A stretch of 57,898 bases of DNA from Candidatus Peribacteraceae bacterium (GTDB lineage Bacteria > Patescibacteriota > Gracilibacteria > Peribacterales > Peribacteraceae). Each line of letters begins with the position of its first letter. The stretch's first letter is position 1. Positions 24,808 through 33,239 of the stretch are shown here, in pieces. Made by a program: the position numbers and the translations under genes. The stretch covers positions 79,455 to 137,352 of the forward strand of contig JAQVMB010000001.1 of assembly GCA_028703835.1 (NCBI GenBank), read 5' to 3'. The notes below the pieces were generated by a model, which worked only from the letters and a program-made list of their open reading frames with translations, was not told the origin of the DNA and did no database searches.

Positions 24808-27042
24808 TCAATCGGCGAGCTTGTCGATGTACACTTTCCGAGGCTTCGCGCCGTCCGGGGGGCCGATCAATCCTTTCTCTTCCATGATGTCCAGGAGGCG
24901 CGCGGCGCGGGCGTAGCCTACTTTCAATTGCCGTTGCAGGAGGCTTGCGGAAGCCTTGCCCGTCTCCTGCACCACGCGGACGGCTTCGAAGAACATGTCG
25001 TCGCCGCCGTTGTCATCCGCTTCGAGGTCGATCATCTGGTGCTGCATCCCGATGCCTTCGTTGTCCCCGTCATCCGTCCCCTCACCGTTCTCGTCATCGT
25101 TGCTCAGGCCGATCTGTTCCGTGATCTTGCCGCCGCCCGCGATCTTCACCGCGTTGATGACGCGTTCCACCTCCTGCGTGGAGGTGAAGATGCCCTGCAT
25201 GCGGACGGGCTTCGGTGTCTTCGCGTCCATGAAGAGCATGTCGCCTTGGCCGAGCAGGTCTTCCGCCCCGATGCCGTCCAGGATCGTGCGCGAGTCCACC
25301 GAGCTGACGACGCGGAACGCGATGCGCGTGGGGATGTTGGCCTTGATGAGGCCCGTGATGACGTCCACCGACGGGCGCTGCGTGGCGATGATGAGGTGCA
25401 TGCCCACGGCGCGGGCCATCTGGGCGACGCGGGCGATCATCGTTTCCGTGTCGCGCCGGAACTGCCGCATCATGAGGTCGGCGAGCTCGTCCACCACGAT
25501 GACGATGCGCGGGAGCAGGTTCTGTTCCTCCTTCTGCTTGTCATTGAACTCGTCGATGTTGCGCGCGCCCTGTTCCGAGAAGCGGTGCAGCCGGCGGCCC
25601 ATTTCCGCCACGGCCCAGCGCAAGGCTTGGAGCGCCTTTTCCGCTTCCGTGAGGACGGGCGTGAGGAGGTGGGGGATGCCGCCGTAGGGCATCAGTTCCA
25701 CGCGCTTCGGGTCGATGAGGATGAACTTCAGTTCGTGCGGCGCGTTCTGGTAGAGGAGGGACGTGAGGAACGTGTTCATGCACACCGATTTTCCGGAGCC
25801 GGTGGCGCCGGCGATGAGGAGGTGGGGCATGGTCTCCAGGTTGGCCACCACCGCCTCGCCCGAGACGTCGCGGCCGAGCGGCAGCGTGAGCGAAGACTGG
25901 CTCTGCACGAAGGACGGGCTCTCCATGATCTCGCGCAGGTGCACGGTGGAGCGGTGGATGTTCGGCATCTCGATGCCCACGAGCGACTTGCCGGGGATGG
26001 GCGCCTCGATGCGGAGGCTGGGGGCGGCGAGCGCCAGGGCCAAGTCGTCCTTGAGCCCCGCGATCTTGCTGAGGCGCACGCCTTCGGCGGGTTCCAGCGT
26101 GAACTGCGTCACGGTCGGGCCGGGACGGGCGTCCTTCAGCGTCACGTCGATTTCGAATTCCTTCAGCTTCTCCTCGATGCGCTTCGCCTGCGCCTTCAGC
26201 TCGTCGTCGTCCACCAGGAGCTGGCTCTGCGCGTCTTCGAGCAGGTCGTAGGCGGGGAAGGTCCACTCCTCGTAGCGCGTGTCCTTCATCTCGATGGCAT
26301 CGGTCTTCTTCTTGATCAGTTTCTCTTTGCCGCTCTTGTCGACCTTGCCTCTCAGAGACGCTTTCGCGAACGCGGGCCGGACGATGTTCAGTTCGCTCAC
26401 GGGCGCGTCCTGTTCCACCAGGTCTTCGTCGTCGTCTTCATCCCCGGCGATCGGCTCTTCCTCATATTCCTCTTCCAGCGACTCCACGACGCGCGGGGTC
26501 CGTGCGGTCCGCGCCGGCTCGCGATGGCGGAAACGGGCGAAGAGCGCGCCCAAATCCGGTTCGAACGCGATGACGAGGCCGGCCAGGAACATCCCTCCCA
26601 AGATCGTGTACCCCGCGGCGGGGCTGAGGAAGCGGAAGAAGGGAAGGCTGACCATGAATCCCACGGCGCCCGCCAGCTCGTCTTTGCGCGCCAAAATCTC
26701 CTCGAACGGCGCCTGCAGATGCATGAGGCCGAGGAAGGAGAGCAGGCAGAAGAGGAGGCCCACGGAGCGTTTCGTCTCGATGCGGCGGTCGGGAGCGATC
26801 CAGCGGAGGATGCCCGACGCGAAGAGGAACACGGGGAAGACGACCCCCCAGCGCCCGAAGAGGAAGGTAAGGATGGCGTTGATGACCGTTCCCGCGCGCC
26901 CGGCGTTTCCAAAGAGCGCCAGCAGGAGCAGGATGGAGAGACAGATCTGCACGATGCCGCTCACCGCCGCCCAAGTGGAGGATTTCAGCTCCAGCGTATC
27001 GTCGCTCGCCCGCCGTTTAACTCTGCGTCGCGCTTTCGGCAC
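24808..27042 (-). CDS. ftsK: DNA translocase FtsK/SpoIIIE
   Basis: 744 residues. About four N-terminal membrane helices (residues ~22-170), an acidic linker, then the motor: Walker A GATGSGKSV near residue 410, Walker B IVIVVDELADLMM, and RAVGMHLIIATQRPSVDVITG. A C-terminal winged-helix gamma domain (ARAARLLDIMEEKGLIGPPD) reads polarity sequences. It clears chromosome termini at the division septum. The start is GTG 27042 (VPKARRRVKRR), 7 nt after TATACT. Upstream lies repeat element C and the divergent epimerase gene. Confidence 0.96.
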   Translation of the reverse strand: MPKARRRVKRRASDDTLELKSSTWAAVSGIVQICLSILLLLALFGNAGRAGTVINAILTFLFGRWGVVFPVFLFASGILRWIAPDRRIETKRSVGLLFCLLSFLGLMHLQAPFEEILARKDELAGAVGFMVSLPFFRFLSPAAGYTILGGMFLAGLVIAFEPDLGALFARFRHREPARTARTPRVVESLEEEYEEEPIAGDEDDDEDLVEQDAPVSELNIVRPAFAKASLRGKVDKSGKEKLIKKKTDAIEMKDTRYEEWTFPAYDLLEDAQSQLLVDDDELKAQAKRIEEKLKEFEIDVTLKDARPGPTVTQFTLEPAEGVRLSKIAGLKDDLALALAAPSLRIEAPIPGKSLVGIEMPNIHRSTVHLREIMESPSFVQSQSSLTLPLGRDVSGEAVVANLETMPHLLIAGATGSGKSVCMNTFLTSLLYQNAPHELKFILIDPKRVELMPYGGIPHLLTPVLTEAEKALQALRWAVAEMGRRLHRFSEQGARNIDEFNDKQKEEQNLLPRIVIVVDELADLMMRQFRRDTETMIARVAQMARAVGMHLIIATQRPSVDVITGLIKANIPTRIAFRVVSSVDSRTILDGIGAEDLLGQGDMLFMDAKTPKPVRMQGIFTSTQEVERVINAVKIAGGGKITEQIGLSNDDENGEGTDDGDNEGIGMQHQMIDLEADDNGGDDMFFEAVRVVQETGKASASLLQRQLKVGYARAARLLDIMEEKGLIGPPDGAKPRKVYIDKLAD

Positions 27043-27049
27043 GGGCGTC

Positions 27050-27055
27050 AGTATA
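27050..27055 (-). promoter_or_regulatory. ftsK -10 box
   Basis: TATACT on the minus strand, 7 nt before the GTG start; the -35 is weak. Confidence 0.45.
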
Positions 27056-27093
27056 GAAGCATCGGGGCAGGGAGCGGAAGGGGGAGTTTTGGA

Positions 27094-27430
27094 CGGAGGA
27101 ATCCGACGAAACCGAGGAAACCGAAGAATCCGAGGAATCCGAGGAGGGTTTGTTGTTACCTCAACCCCTCACCCCTTCTCCCGTCTCATGCCACCGCATC
27201 GGAGCCGTTTCCGATCCATCTTGGAACTGACGGGGGAGAAGGGGGATGTAGGTTGTTTGTATTTGTCTCATGCGAAGGAAGACAACGACAGAACAGCATA
27301 CATTCCCCTTCTCCTTTCCTCCGATGCTCCTCCCGAAAAGAAATAAGGTCTCCCTCTGAGGAAAGCGTGGAAGGAGAAGGGGGTAGGGGATGAGGTGAAA
27401 AATATCCTTCCTCGGTCTCTTCGGCATCCT
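27094..27430. repeat. ~340-bp nested inverted-repeat element, copy C
   Basis: Fills the 401-nt gap between divergent ftsK and the epimerase gene. Same order as copies A and B: 9-mers (GAGGAATCC/GAAGAATCC), outer arm CCTCAACCCCTCACCCC (27159), inner hairpin arms, GGGGGTAGGGGATGAGG (ending 27395), and a closing TCTCTTCGGCATCC (27417-27430). Between the inner arms it shares TATTTGTCTCATGCGAAGGA with copy B. Confidence 0.85.
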
Positions 27431-27431
27431 C

Positions 27432-27437
27432 TATGAT
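27432..27437 (+). promoter_or_regulatory. -10 of the epimerase-like gene
   Basis: TATGAT, 6 nt before ATG 27444 and immediately after element C. Confidence 0.5.
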
Positions 27438-27443
27438 GCAGCC

Positions 27444-28292
27444 ATGAACGTCCTCATCTTCGGTTCCCGCGGCTACATCGGCTCCCAATTCCTGCAGCTC
27501 TATCCGGGGGCGGCTGCGCCGTCCGTCGATATCGCGGATGCGGCGGCCGTTGCGGCGATCCTTGATACGGAGAAGCCCGACGTCGTCATCAATGCCGCCG
27601 GGAAGACGGGACGGCCGAACGTGGACTGGTGCGAGGACCACAGGATGGAGACGCTGCGCAGCAACGTGACGGGGCCGCTCACATTGCTGGAAGAGTGCGG
27701 CAAGCGCGGCATCTACTGGGTGCATCTCGGCTCGGGCTGCATTTATGCGGGGGACAACGGGGGGAGGGGATTCACCGAAGAGGATCCGCCGAATTTCGAA
27801 GGCTCGTTCTACTCGTTCACGAAGAACGTGTCGGACCGCGTCCTGCAGCGGTTCACCTCGCCCGCGGGCGGAACCGGGGGGGTGCTGAACCTCCGCTTGC
27901 GCATGCCGTTCGACGGCACGACGAGCCCGCGCAACCTCCTCACGAAGCTGAAGGGCTATGCGAAAGTGCTGGACGTGCCGAACTCGATGACCTTCATCCC
28001 GGAATTCCTCTCGGCCGCCGCCGCGCTCATCGGGCGCCGGAGCACGGGGACGTTCAACATGGTCAACGAGGGCGCGATCTCCCCCTACGAGATCATGACG
28101 ATGTACCGTGACATCGTGGATCCTTCGCACACGTTCGAACGGCTGACGCTGCAAGAATTGCCCGGCATCGTGAAGGCCGTCCGCAGCAATTGCGTCCTGT
28201 CGTGCGCGAAATTGCGGGAGGCAGGGATTGTACTGTCACCGGTGCGGTCGGTTGTCGGGGATGCGCTCCGCACCTTGCGGAAGGCGGGCTGA
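27444..28292 (+). CDS. RmlD-like NAD(P)-dependent sugar-nucleotide reductase/epimerase
   Basis: 282 residues of the extended short-chain dehydrogenase type. The nucleotide-binding motif GSRGYIGS is at residues ~7-14; VVINAAGKTGRPNVDWCE, a TV/NVAG-like block, places it near dTDP-4-dehydrorhamnose reductases and their plant NRS/ER relatives; YSFTK holds the catalytic Tyr and Lys. It probably reduces or epimerises an NDP-sugar for surface polysaccharide. No other rml genes are nearby, so the exact substrate is unclear. The start lies 6 nt after a -10. Confidence 0.8.
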   Translation: MNVLIFGSRGYIGSQFLQLYPGAAAPSVDIADAAAVAAILDTEKPDVVINAAGKTGRPNVDWCEDHRMETLRSNVTGPLTLLEECGKRGIYWVHLGSGCIYAGDNGGRGFTEEDPPNFEGSFYSFTKNVSDRVLQRFTSPAGGTGGVLNLRLRMPFDGTTSPRNLLTKLKGYAKVLDVPNSMTFIPEFLSAAAALIGRRSTGTFNMVNEGAISPYEIMTMYRDIVDPSHTFERLTLQELPGIVKAVRSNCVLSCAKLREAGIVLSPVRSVVGDALRTLRKAG

Positions 28293-28396
28293 GCAAATCG
28301 TCTGTGCAAAACCGGACACTTGGCGCGAAACAACACGCGCGATCTTTCAACCGCTTGCGTCCTTCTCTATCATGTCGGTACTTCCTCCTTTCAGCC

Positions 28397-28771
28397 ATGA
28401 CTACATCTTCCGTTTTGTTGCGCGTCGTGCCGCTTGCACTAGCACTGTCATTCACCGCATGCACGCCCGCCAATTCGGCATACAAACCGGCTGCGGGCGC
28501 ATCGGCTTCATCGCAAACCATACGTTTCGTGCGCATCCAAACCGGCGCATTCCTGCCGGCCATCCTGCGCGTGAGCAGCGGAACGGTCGTCCGCTGGAGG
28601 AACCTGGAAAATCGCGACCAAACCATCGTGAGCGAGGGGAAGCCGTCGATCAACAGCAAGCCGTTTGCCCCGGGGAAAAATTACAATTACCGGTTTACGA
28701 AGGCGGGCGTGGTGAAATACCGCAGCGGGCTCTATCCGGACATGCAGGGGACGATCGAAGTGACGGAATGA
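28397..28771 (+). CDS. Cupredoxin-like lipoprotein lacking copper ligands
   Basis: 124 residues with a lipobox (FTAC, Cys ~22) and an all-beta domain with cupredoxin-type strands: IQTGAFLPAILRVSSGTVVRWRN, then FAPGKNYNYRFTKAGVVKY and the final MQGTIEV. In active cupredoxins the motifs are WxNxDxxxHT and Y-x-C-x-x-H-x-x-M. Here the first His is Gln (ENRDQTI), the Cys position is Arg/Ser (KYRSGLY) and the second His is missing, so it is unlikely to hold type I copper. It may be structural or bind another ligand. The frame is open further upstream, but ATG 28397 gives the signal peptide. Confidence 0.65.
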   Translation: MTTSSVLLRVVPLALALSFTACTPANSAYKPAAGASASSQTIRFVRIQTGAFLPAILRVSSGTVVRWRNLENRDQTIVSEGKPSINSKPFAPGKNYNYRFTKAGVVKYRSGLYPDMQGTIEVTE

Positions 28772-28800
28772 CGGACTGCGCGGATAGAGGTCGAAGATCC

Positions 28801-28829
28801 TTGACAGAAAGGAGGCGGAGGCAAATAAT
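28801..28829 (+). promoter_or_regulatory. Promoter of the MarR-led exporter operon
   Basis: Perfect TTGACA (28801-28806), 17-nt spacer, AATAAT (28824-28829). Expected start ~28836, leader about 8 nt. Confidence 0.7.
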
Positions 28830-28841
28830 TAGGTATCCTAA
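28829..28841 (+). promoter_or_regulatory. Probable MarR operator
   Basis: TTAGG-TAT-CCTAA, a perfect 5-bp inverted repeat spanning the transcription start and ending 2 nt before the marR-type ATG. Its position fits repression by the regulator encoded immediately downstream. Confidence 0.55.
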
Positions 28842-28843
28842 GT

Positions 28844-29320
28844 ATGAACGCGATGCTCGGCAAATCTCCGCTCGACCGCATCATCGACACGACGTTCGAC
28901 CTTTCCCGCGTCTTCCGGCACGTCATGATGGACATGGCGAAGGAAGGGACGACGGTGAACTTCCTCCAGATCCACGTCCTCGCCATCGTGGGGGAGCAGA
29001 AAGGAATCACCATGAAAGAATTGGCGGGTATCCTCCGCATCGCATCGCCGTCCGCGACGTCCTTCGTGCACCGGCTCGTCAAAATGGGTTGGCTGCGTCG
29101 CGAACATGATTCCCGCAACCGGAAACTCGTGCGGTTACGGCTGACGGAGAAGGGGAGGGCCGTCCTGCGGGAGAAGACGGCGAAGCGTACGGCGATCATC
29201 ACGGCCATCCTTTCCACCCTGTCGCCTGCGGAACAGCAGTCGCTTGCCCGTATACTCGTGAAACTCCATCGTTCCTGCGCGGATTTCCATCGCGTGCGTT
29301 CCCCCCTTCCCTCCGTATGA
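28844..29320 (+). CDS. MarR-family transcriptional regulator
   Basis: 158 residues with the MarR winged helix: recognition region ITMKELAGILRIASPSATSFVHRLVKMGWL, wing with REHDSRNRKLVRLRLTEKG, and flanking dimerisation helices. MarR proteins repress efflux genes and release DNA on binding small phenolic or toxic ligands. It overlaps the next gene by the ATGA arrangement, so it is the first gene of the exporter operon 28844-34457. A 13-bp palindrome overlapping its start is the obvious target for autoregulation. Confidence 0.88.
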   Translation: MNAMLGKSPLDRIIDTTFDLSRVFRHVMMDMAKEGTTVNFLQIHVLAIVGEQKGITMKELAGILRIASPSATSFVHRLVKMGWLRREHDSRNRKLVRLRLTEKGRAVLREKTAKRTAIITAILSTLSPAEQQSLARILVKLHRSCADFHRVRSPLPSV

Positions 29321-31053
29321 AACCCTTCTCTTTTGTCACCCGGCACAAGAAAGCATCCGTCATCACTGTGGGGTTGCTCGTCGTCATCGGCGTCCCCGTC
29401 GCGCTTCTCGCGCGTCCGAAGCAGCCCGAATTCGTTACGGCGCTCGCGGAGCGCGGCGATATCGTGCAGACCGTGGAGGCGGTGGGTACCGTCACGTCCG
29501 AGCGCGATTTGGAGCTGAAATTCCCGTTGACGGGCATCATCGCGAGCGTGACCGTGAAGGAGGGCGATGTCGTGAAGGCTGGACAGGCGCTCGCCCAGCT
29601 GCGCTCGGGCAACTATGCCGCGGCGGTGGGAATCCAGTCCGCAAGCCTGCAGTCCGCACTGGCCGATTTGCGCAAGCTGGAGGAGGGGACGCGCCCGGAG
29701 GATATCGCCATCGCGGAGGCGCAGGTCGCGAACAAGCGCGCGGCGCTCCAGGTGGCGCAGGCGTCGCTCGAGAACGCCAAGAAAGACTTGGGTCAGGCGC
29801 AGGAGCAGTTGCGGATTTTGGGACTGGAGGCGAACACCGCGCTCGCGGGACAGGTGGAAACGGCGCGCACCACGATCGCCACGCAGCTCGTGACGGGGGA
29901 GACGGCGCTCTCCGTCCTCGAGGACGTGATGGGCAAGACGGTGGTGCAGGATGCGCTCGTCCGGTCGCTCGGGGGAGAAGACCGTGAGGTGCGTGCGTTG
30001 CGGCAGGCGGCGCTCACGGCGATCCAGAGCGCCCGGCAGCGTTCGCTGGCCGCCCAAGACCATCTGGCCTCGCTCGCCGCCTTGTCGGAGGCGCTGGATG
30101 CCCTCCACAAGTCGGGAACGGCGCTCGACCAATTGTTCAGCCTGCTTATCCGCGCCCCCGAGACGACGTACTACACCAGCGCGGTCCGGGAGGAGTACAA
30201 GAACGTCATCGCGGCGCAGCGCAGTGCGGTGCAGGCCGCCCTTGCGGCGGTGTCCACGGCGCAAAGCAACCTCCAGAGCGCCTCCGCCACCTATGACACG
30301 AGGATCGGCACCGCGCGCTCCACGATCTCGGCCAGCGAAGGCGCGCAACGGCGGGCGGAAGCGGATATCCTCACGTACCAGACGGCGCTGCAGGCGCAGG
30401 AAGCGGATTTGGCCCTGAAGAGGGCGGGGACGCGGCCGACGGACATCGACGCCGCGCGCGCACGCGTCCGCCAGGCGCAGGCTTCGCTGGCGCAGGCGCA
30501 GTCCAATTATGCGGATACCATCCTCCGCTCTCCCGTCGACGGGACCGTCACGCACGTGAACGTGAAAGTGGGCGAATCCGCGCCCGTCACGGACCCGGCC
30601 GTCACTGTGCTGGGGCAGTCGCCGTTCCGGATCGAGATGCACGTGTCCGAAGTGGACGTGCCGAAGCTCGCGAAGACGCAGAGCGGCGCGATCGAACTCG
30701 ATTCCTTCCCGGGGGTGTCCTACCGGTTGCGCGTGAACGAAATCGAGCGCTCTCCGCGCAACGTCGACGGCGTGTCGAAGTACCGCGTGAAGCTGGATTT
30801 CGTGCATCCCCACGACGAATTCAGGATCGGCATGACCGGCGACGTGACCGTCACGACGGGGGAGCGCAGGGATGTGGTCTTCGTGCCCGGCCGCGCCGTC
30901 CTGACCAACGACGGCGCGAAGGTCGTACGGATCCTGCGGAAGGGCAAAGCCGTGGAACAGGCCGTGACGACGGGGATGGAAGGGCAGTCGGGGGACGTGG
31001 AGATCACGTCCGGGCTGGAGGGAGGCGAGACCGTCGTCATCCTGGAGAAATAG
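29317..31053 (+). CDS. HlyD/MacA/YknX-type membrane fusion protein
   Basis: 578 residues. One membrane helix (about 12-32), first half of a lipoyl domain (LKFPLTGIIASVTVKEGDVVKAGQ), a very long coiled coil (~95-405, Ala/Gln-rich), second lipoyl half (ILRSPVDGTVTHVNVKVGE), and beta-barrel and membrane-proximal domains. In MacAB/YknXYZ exporters this protein links the ABC permease to the substrate path. The coiled coil is longer than in MacA. In a single-membrane cell it cannot reach TolC, so it probably acts across the wall as in Bacillus YknX. ATGA overlap with the MarR gene. Confidence 0.88.
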   Translation: MKPFSFVTRHKKASVITVGLLVVIGVPVALLARPKQPEFVTALAERGDIVQTVEAVGTVTSERDLELKFPLTGIIASVTVKEGDVVKAGQALAQLRSGNYAAAVGIQSASLQSALADLRKLEEGTRPEDIAIAEAQVANKRAALQVAQASLENAKKDLGQAQEQLRILGLEANTALAGQVETARTTIATQLVTGETALSVLEDVMGKTVVQDALVRSLGGEDREVRALRQAALTAIQSARQRSLAAQDHLASLAALSEALDALHKSGTALDQLFSLLIRAPETTYYTSAVREEYKNVIAAQRSAVQAALAAVSTAQSNLQSASATYDTRIGTARSTISASEGAQRRAEADILTYQTALQAQEADLALKRAGTRPTDIDAARARVRQAQASLAQAQSNYADTILRSPVDGTVTHVNVKVGESAPVTDPAVTVLGQSPFRIEMHVSEVDVPKLAKTQSGAIELDSFPGVSYRLRVNEIERSPRNVDGVSKYRVKLDFVHPHDEFRIGMTGDVTVTTGERRDVVFVPGRAVLTNDGAKVVRILRKGKAVEQAVTTGMEGQSGDVEITSGLEGGETVVILEK

Positions 31054-31137
31054 CAGGCCGTTTTGCATTGCTCTTTTTCATTTCAAATCGCGCATGCAAA
31101 ATGCACAATGAGAAATGAATCTTCTCCTTCCCCGATC

Positions 31138-31872
31138 ATGACTGCGCCCGCCCCCCTCATCCAACTCCAGGACCTCCAGAAGTCGTATTTCAACGACGGG
31201 ATGGAGACGCCGGTCCTGCATGACGTGAACCTCACGATCGACAAGGGGGAATTCGTGGCGATCATGGGCCCGTCGGGTTCGGGCAAATCCACGCTGATGC
31301 ACATCCTCGGCTTCCTCGACCGCCCTACGGAAGGCAAGTACGTGTTCCGCGGCCGGCCCACCGAGAAGATGGACCAAGACACGTTGGCGCGCATCCGCGC
31401 CACGAGCGTGAGCTTCGTCTTCCAGGCGTTCAACCTCCTGCCGCGCACGTCCGTCCTGGAGAACGTGACGCTCCCGTTGCTCTACCATCCTTCCATCCCC
31501 GCGTCGGAACGGAAGAAGCGCGCCCTGCGGGCCATCGAAACAGTCGGCCTGACGGACCGCGCCACGTATCTCAGCCACCAGCTTTCGGGCGGGCAGAAGC
31601 AGCGCGTGGCCATCGCCCGGTCCCTGGTGACGGAGCCGGACGTCATCTTCGCGGACGAGCCCACGGGCAACCTGGACTCGCGTTCCGGCATGCAGGTGAT
31701 GGAAGCGCTGCAGGCGCTCAACGACGACGGCCGGACGATCATCCTGGTGACGCACGAGGCGACGACGGCGGAGCATGCGAGCCGCATCATCACGATCCAT
31801 GACGGGCGTATCACGGGGGACAAGCGCGATTTCCGGCGCCGCGTCGCGAAGGACGGCGCCGCCCTCAAATGA
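31138..31872 (+). CDS. MacB/LolD-type ABC transporter ATPase
   Basis: 244 residues: Walker [11 protein letters not shown]-loop [10 protein letters not shown], signature LSGGQKQRVAIARS, Walker B VIFADEPTGNLDS, and H-loop LVTHEAT. The [10 protein letters not shown]-loop is typical of MacB/LolD/FtsE-like proteins. It powers the two permeases downstream; its stop overlaps the permease start (ATGA at 31869). ATG 31138 was chosen over the upstream frame because it gives the usual LIQLQDLQKSY start. The 84 nt before it are A/T-rich with small TTTCATTT/AAATGA arms. Confidence 0.93.
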   Translation: MTAPAPLIQLQDLQKSYFNDGMETPVLHDVNLTIDKGEFVAIMGPSGSGKSTLMHILGFLDRPTEGKYVFRGRPTEKMDQDTLARIRATSVSFVFQAFNLLPRTSVLENVTLPLLYHPSIPASERKKRALRAIETVGLTDRATYLSHQLSGGQKQRVAIARSLVTEPDVIFADEPTGNLDSRSGMQVMEALQALNDDGRTIILVTHEATTAEHASRIITIHDGRITGDKRDFRRRVAKDGAALK

Positions 31873-33104
31873 CGATGCGGACGAACGATCTCTTTCGCAT
31901 GGCTCTCCATGACATCCGGATCAACGGGTCACGGTCCGTCCTCACGACGCTCGGCATCATCATCGGCGTGGGGGCCGTGGTCCTCATGACGGGGGTCGGC
32001 CGCAGCATGGAGGGCGTCATCCTGGGTCAGATCAACACCCTCGGGCCGCGCACCATCGCGCTCTGGCCGGGCAAGGGCCCGGAAGGGGGCGCGTCCATCG
32101 GATCGGATTACCAAGCGGTCACGATGCGGGACGTGGAAGCGCTCCGTCAACTGCGCTCCGTCACGGACGTGGCTCCCATGATCCTCCTCAACGATCCGGC
32201 GACCTACGGCCGCGAGGAATCGGAAGCGTCCGTCGTCGGCTCGCCGCCCGCGTATTACGAAGGCGTCTCGCTGGAGGTCACTGCGGGCCGGTTCCATGAC
32301 GAGTCCGACGAACAGGGCGTGCGCACCGTCGCGGTCATCGGTTCCGACATCGCCCGCGACCTCTTCTTCGGCCGGGATCCCGTCGGGGAACGCATCGGCA
32401 TCGGGGACCGGAAGTACACGGTCATCGGCGTGCTGAAATCCGTCGGCTCGCAGTTCTTCCAGAACCAGGATACGCGCATCATCATCCCGTTCTCCGTCGC
32501 GCGCACCATCGAACAGCGCGATTACGTGGACATGGTGACGATGCGTGCGACCGGCGACATCGACGCCGGCGTGGCGGACGTGGAATACCTCCTCCGGAAG
32601 CGCCACAGCATCGTGTCGCCCTCGGATGAACCGGCGAAGAACGATGACTTCCTCGTGCGAACCGCGCAGCAGGCGCAGGACATCCTCGGCACCGTCTCCC
32701 TGGCGCTGACGCTCTTCATCACGATGGTGGCGAGCATTTCCCTGATGGTCGGCGGCATCGGCATCATGAACATCATGCTCGTGTCCGTCACGGAACGGAC
32801 GCGCGAAATCGGCTTGCGCAAGGCGCTGGGGGCCACGGGACGTGACATCCTCCTGCAGTTCCTCGTCGAGGCGGTGGTCGTGACGGTGTTCGGGGCGTTC
32901 ATCGGGCTCCTGCTCGGCGTCCTGCTGGACGTCCTCATCGTGCTCATCGCGCGCAGCTTCCTCGCCGCGTACATTTTCGCCCTCAACCCGTATGCCATCG
33001 TGGCGGCGCTCGCCACGGCCATCGGCGTCGGTCTCGTCTTCGGCATCTATCCCGCCCGGAAGGCCTCTCGCCTCGATCCCATCGAAGCTTTGAGATATGA
33101 ATGA
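31869..33104 (+). CDS. MacB/FtsX-type ABC permease, first paralogue
   Basis: 411 residues. N-terminal helix (VLTTLGIIIGVGAVVLM), a MacB-PCD extracytoplasmic domain of about 220 residues, then three C-terminal helices with the family motif GGIGIMNIMLVSVTERTREIGLRKALGA, and the ending DPIEALRYE. It forms the membrane part of a tripartite exporter with the preceding ATPase. It is followed after 135 nt by a second permease of the same family; the two could form a heterodimer. Confidence 0.92.
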   Translation: MTMRTNDLFRMALHDIRINGSRSVLTTLGIIIGVGAVVLMTGVGRSMEGVILGQINTLGPRTIALWPGKGPEGGASIGSDYQAVTMRDVEALRQLRSVTDVAPMILLNDPATYGREESEASVVGSPPAYYEGVSLEVTAGRFHDESDEQGVRTVAVIGSDIARDLFFGRDPVGERIGIGDRKYTVIGVLKSVGSQFFQNQDTRIIIPFSVARTIEQRDYVDMVTMRATGDIDAGVADVEYLLRKRHSIVSPSDEPAKNDDFLVRTAQQAQDILGTVSLALTLFITMVASISLMVGGIGIMNIMLVSVTERTREIGLRKALGATGRDILLQFLVEAVVVTVFGAFIGLLLGVLLDVLIVLIARSFLAAYIFALNPYAIVAALATAIGVGLVFGIYPARKASRLDPIEALRYE

Positions 33105-33119
33105 TTCCTTTGCCGTTGC

Positions 33120-33210
33120 CGGCCGTACTTCATTCGAGGAAGCTGTCAGCTTCCAGCGGTCGGCGATCAGGACGACTGAAAGCAGGTCGCTGACAGCTGT
33201 CCGCTCCTCC
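33120..33210. repeat. CAGCT-rich palindromic repeat between the two permeases
   Basis: GAGGAAGCTGTCAGCTTCCA, CAGCGGTCGGCGATCAG, GACTGAAAGCAGG and TCGCTGACAGCTGTCCG form overlapping inverted repeats. The same vocabulary recurs at 43680-43760 (in the second exporter operon) and inside carB at 56450-56520. Confidence 0.7.
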
Positions 33211-33239
33211 AATGCTCTCTCCACTCTCCTTGTTCTCTG

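Noticed and set aside
24928-27393. An 821-codon open frame on the plus strand across ftsK
   Set aside because: It is an antisense shadow of a clear FtsK gene and runs into repeat element C.
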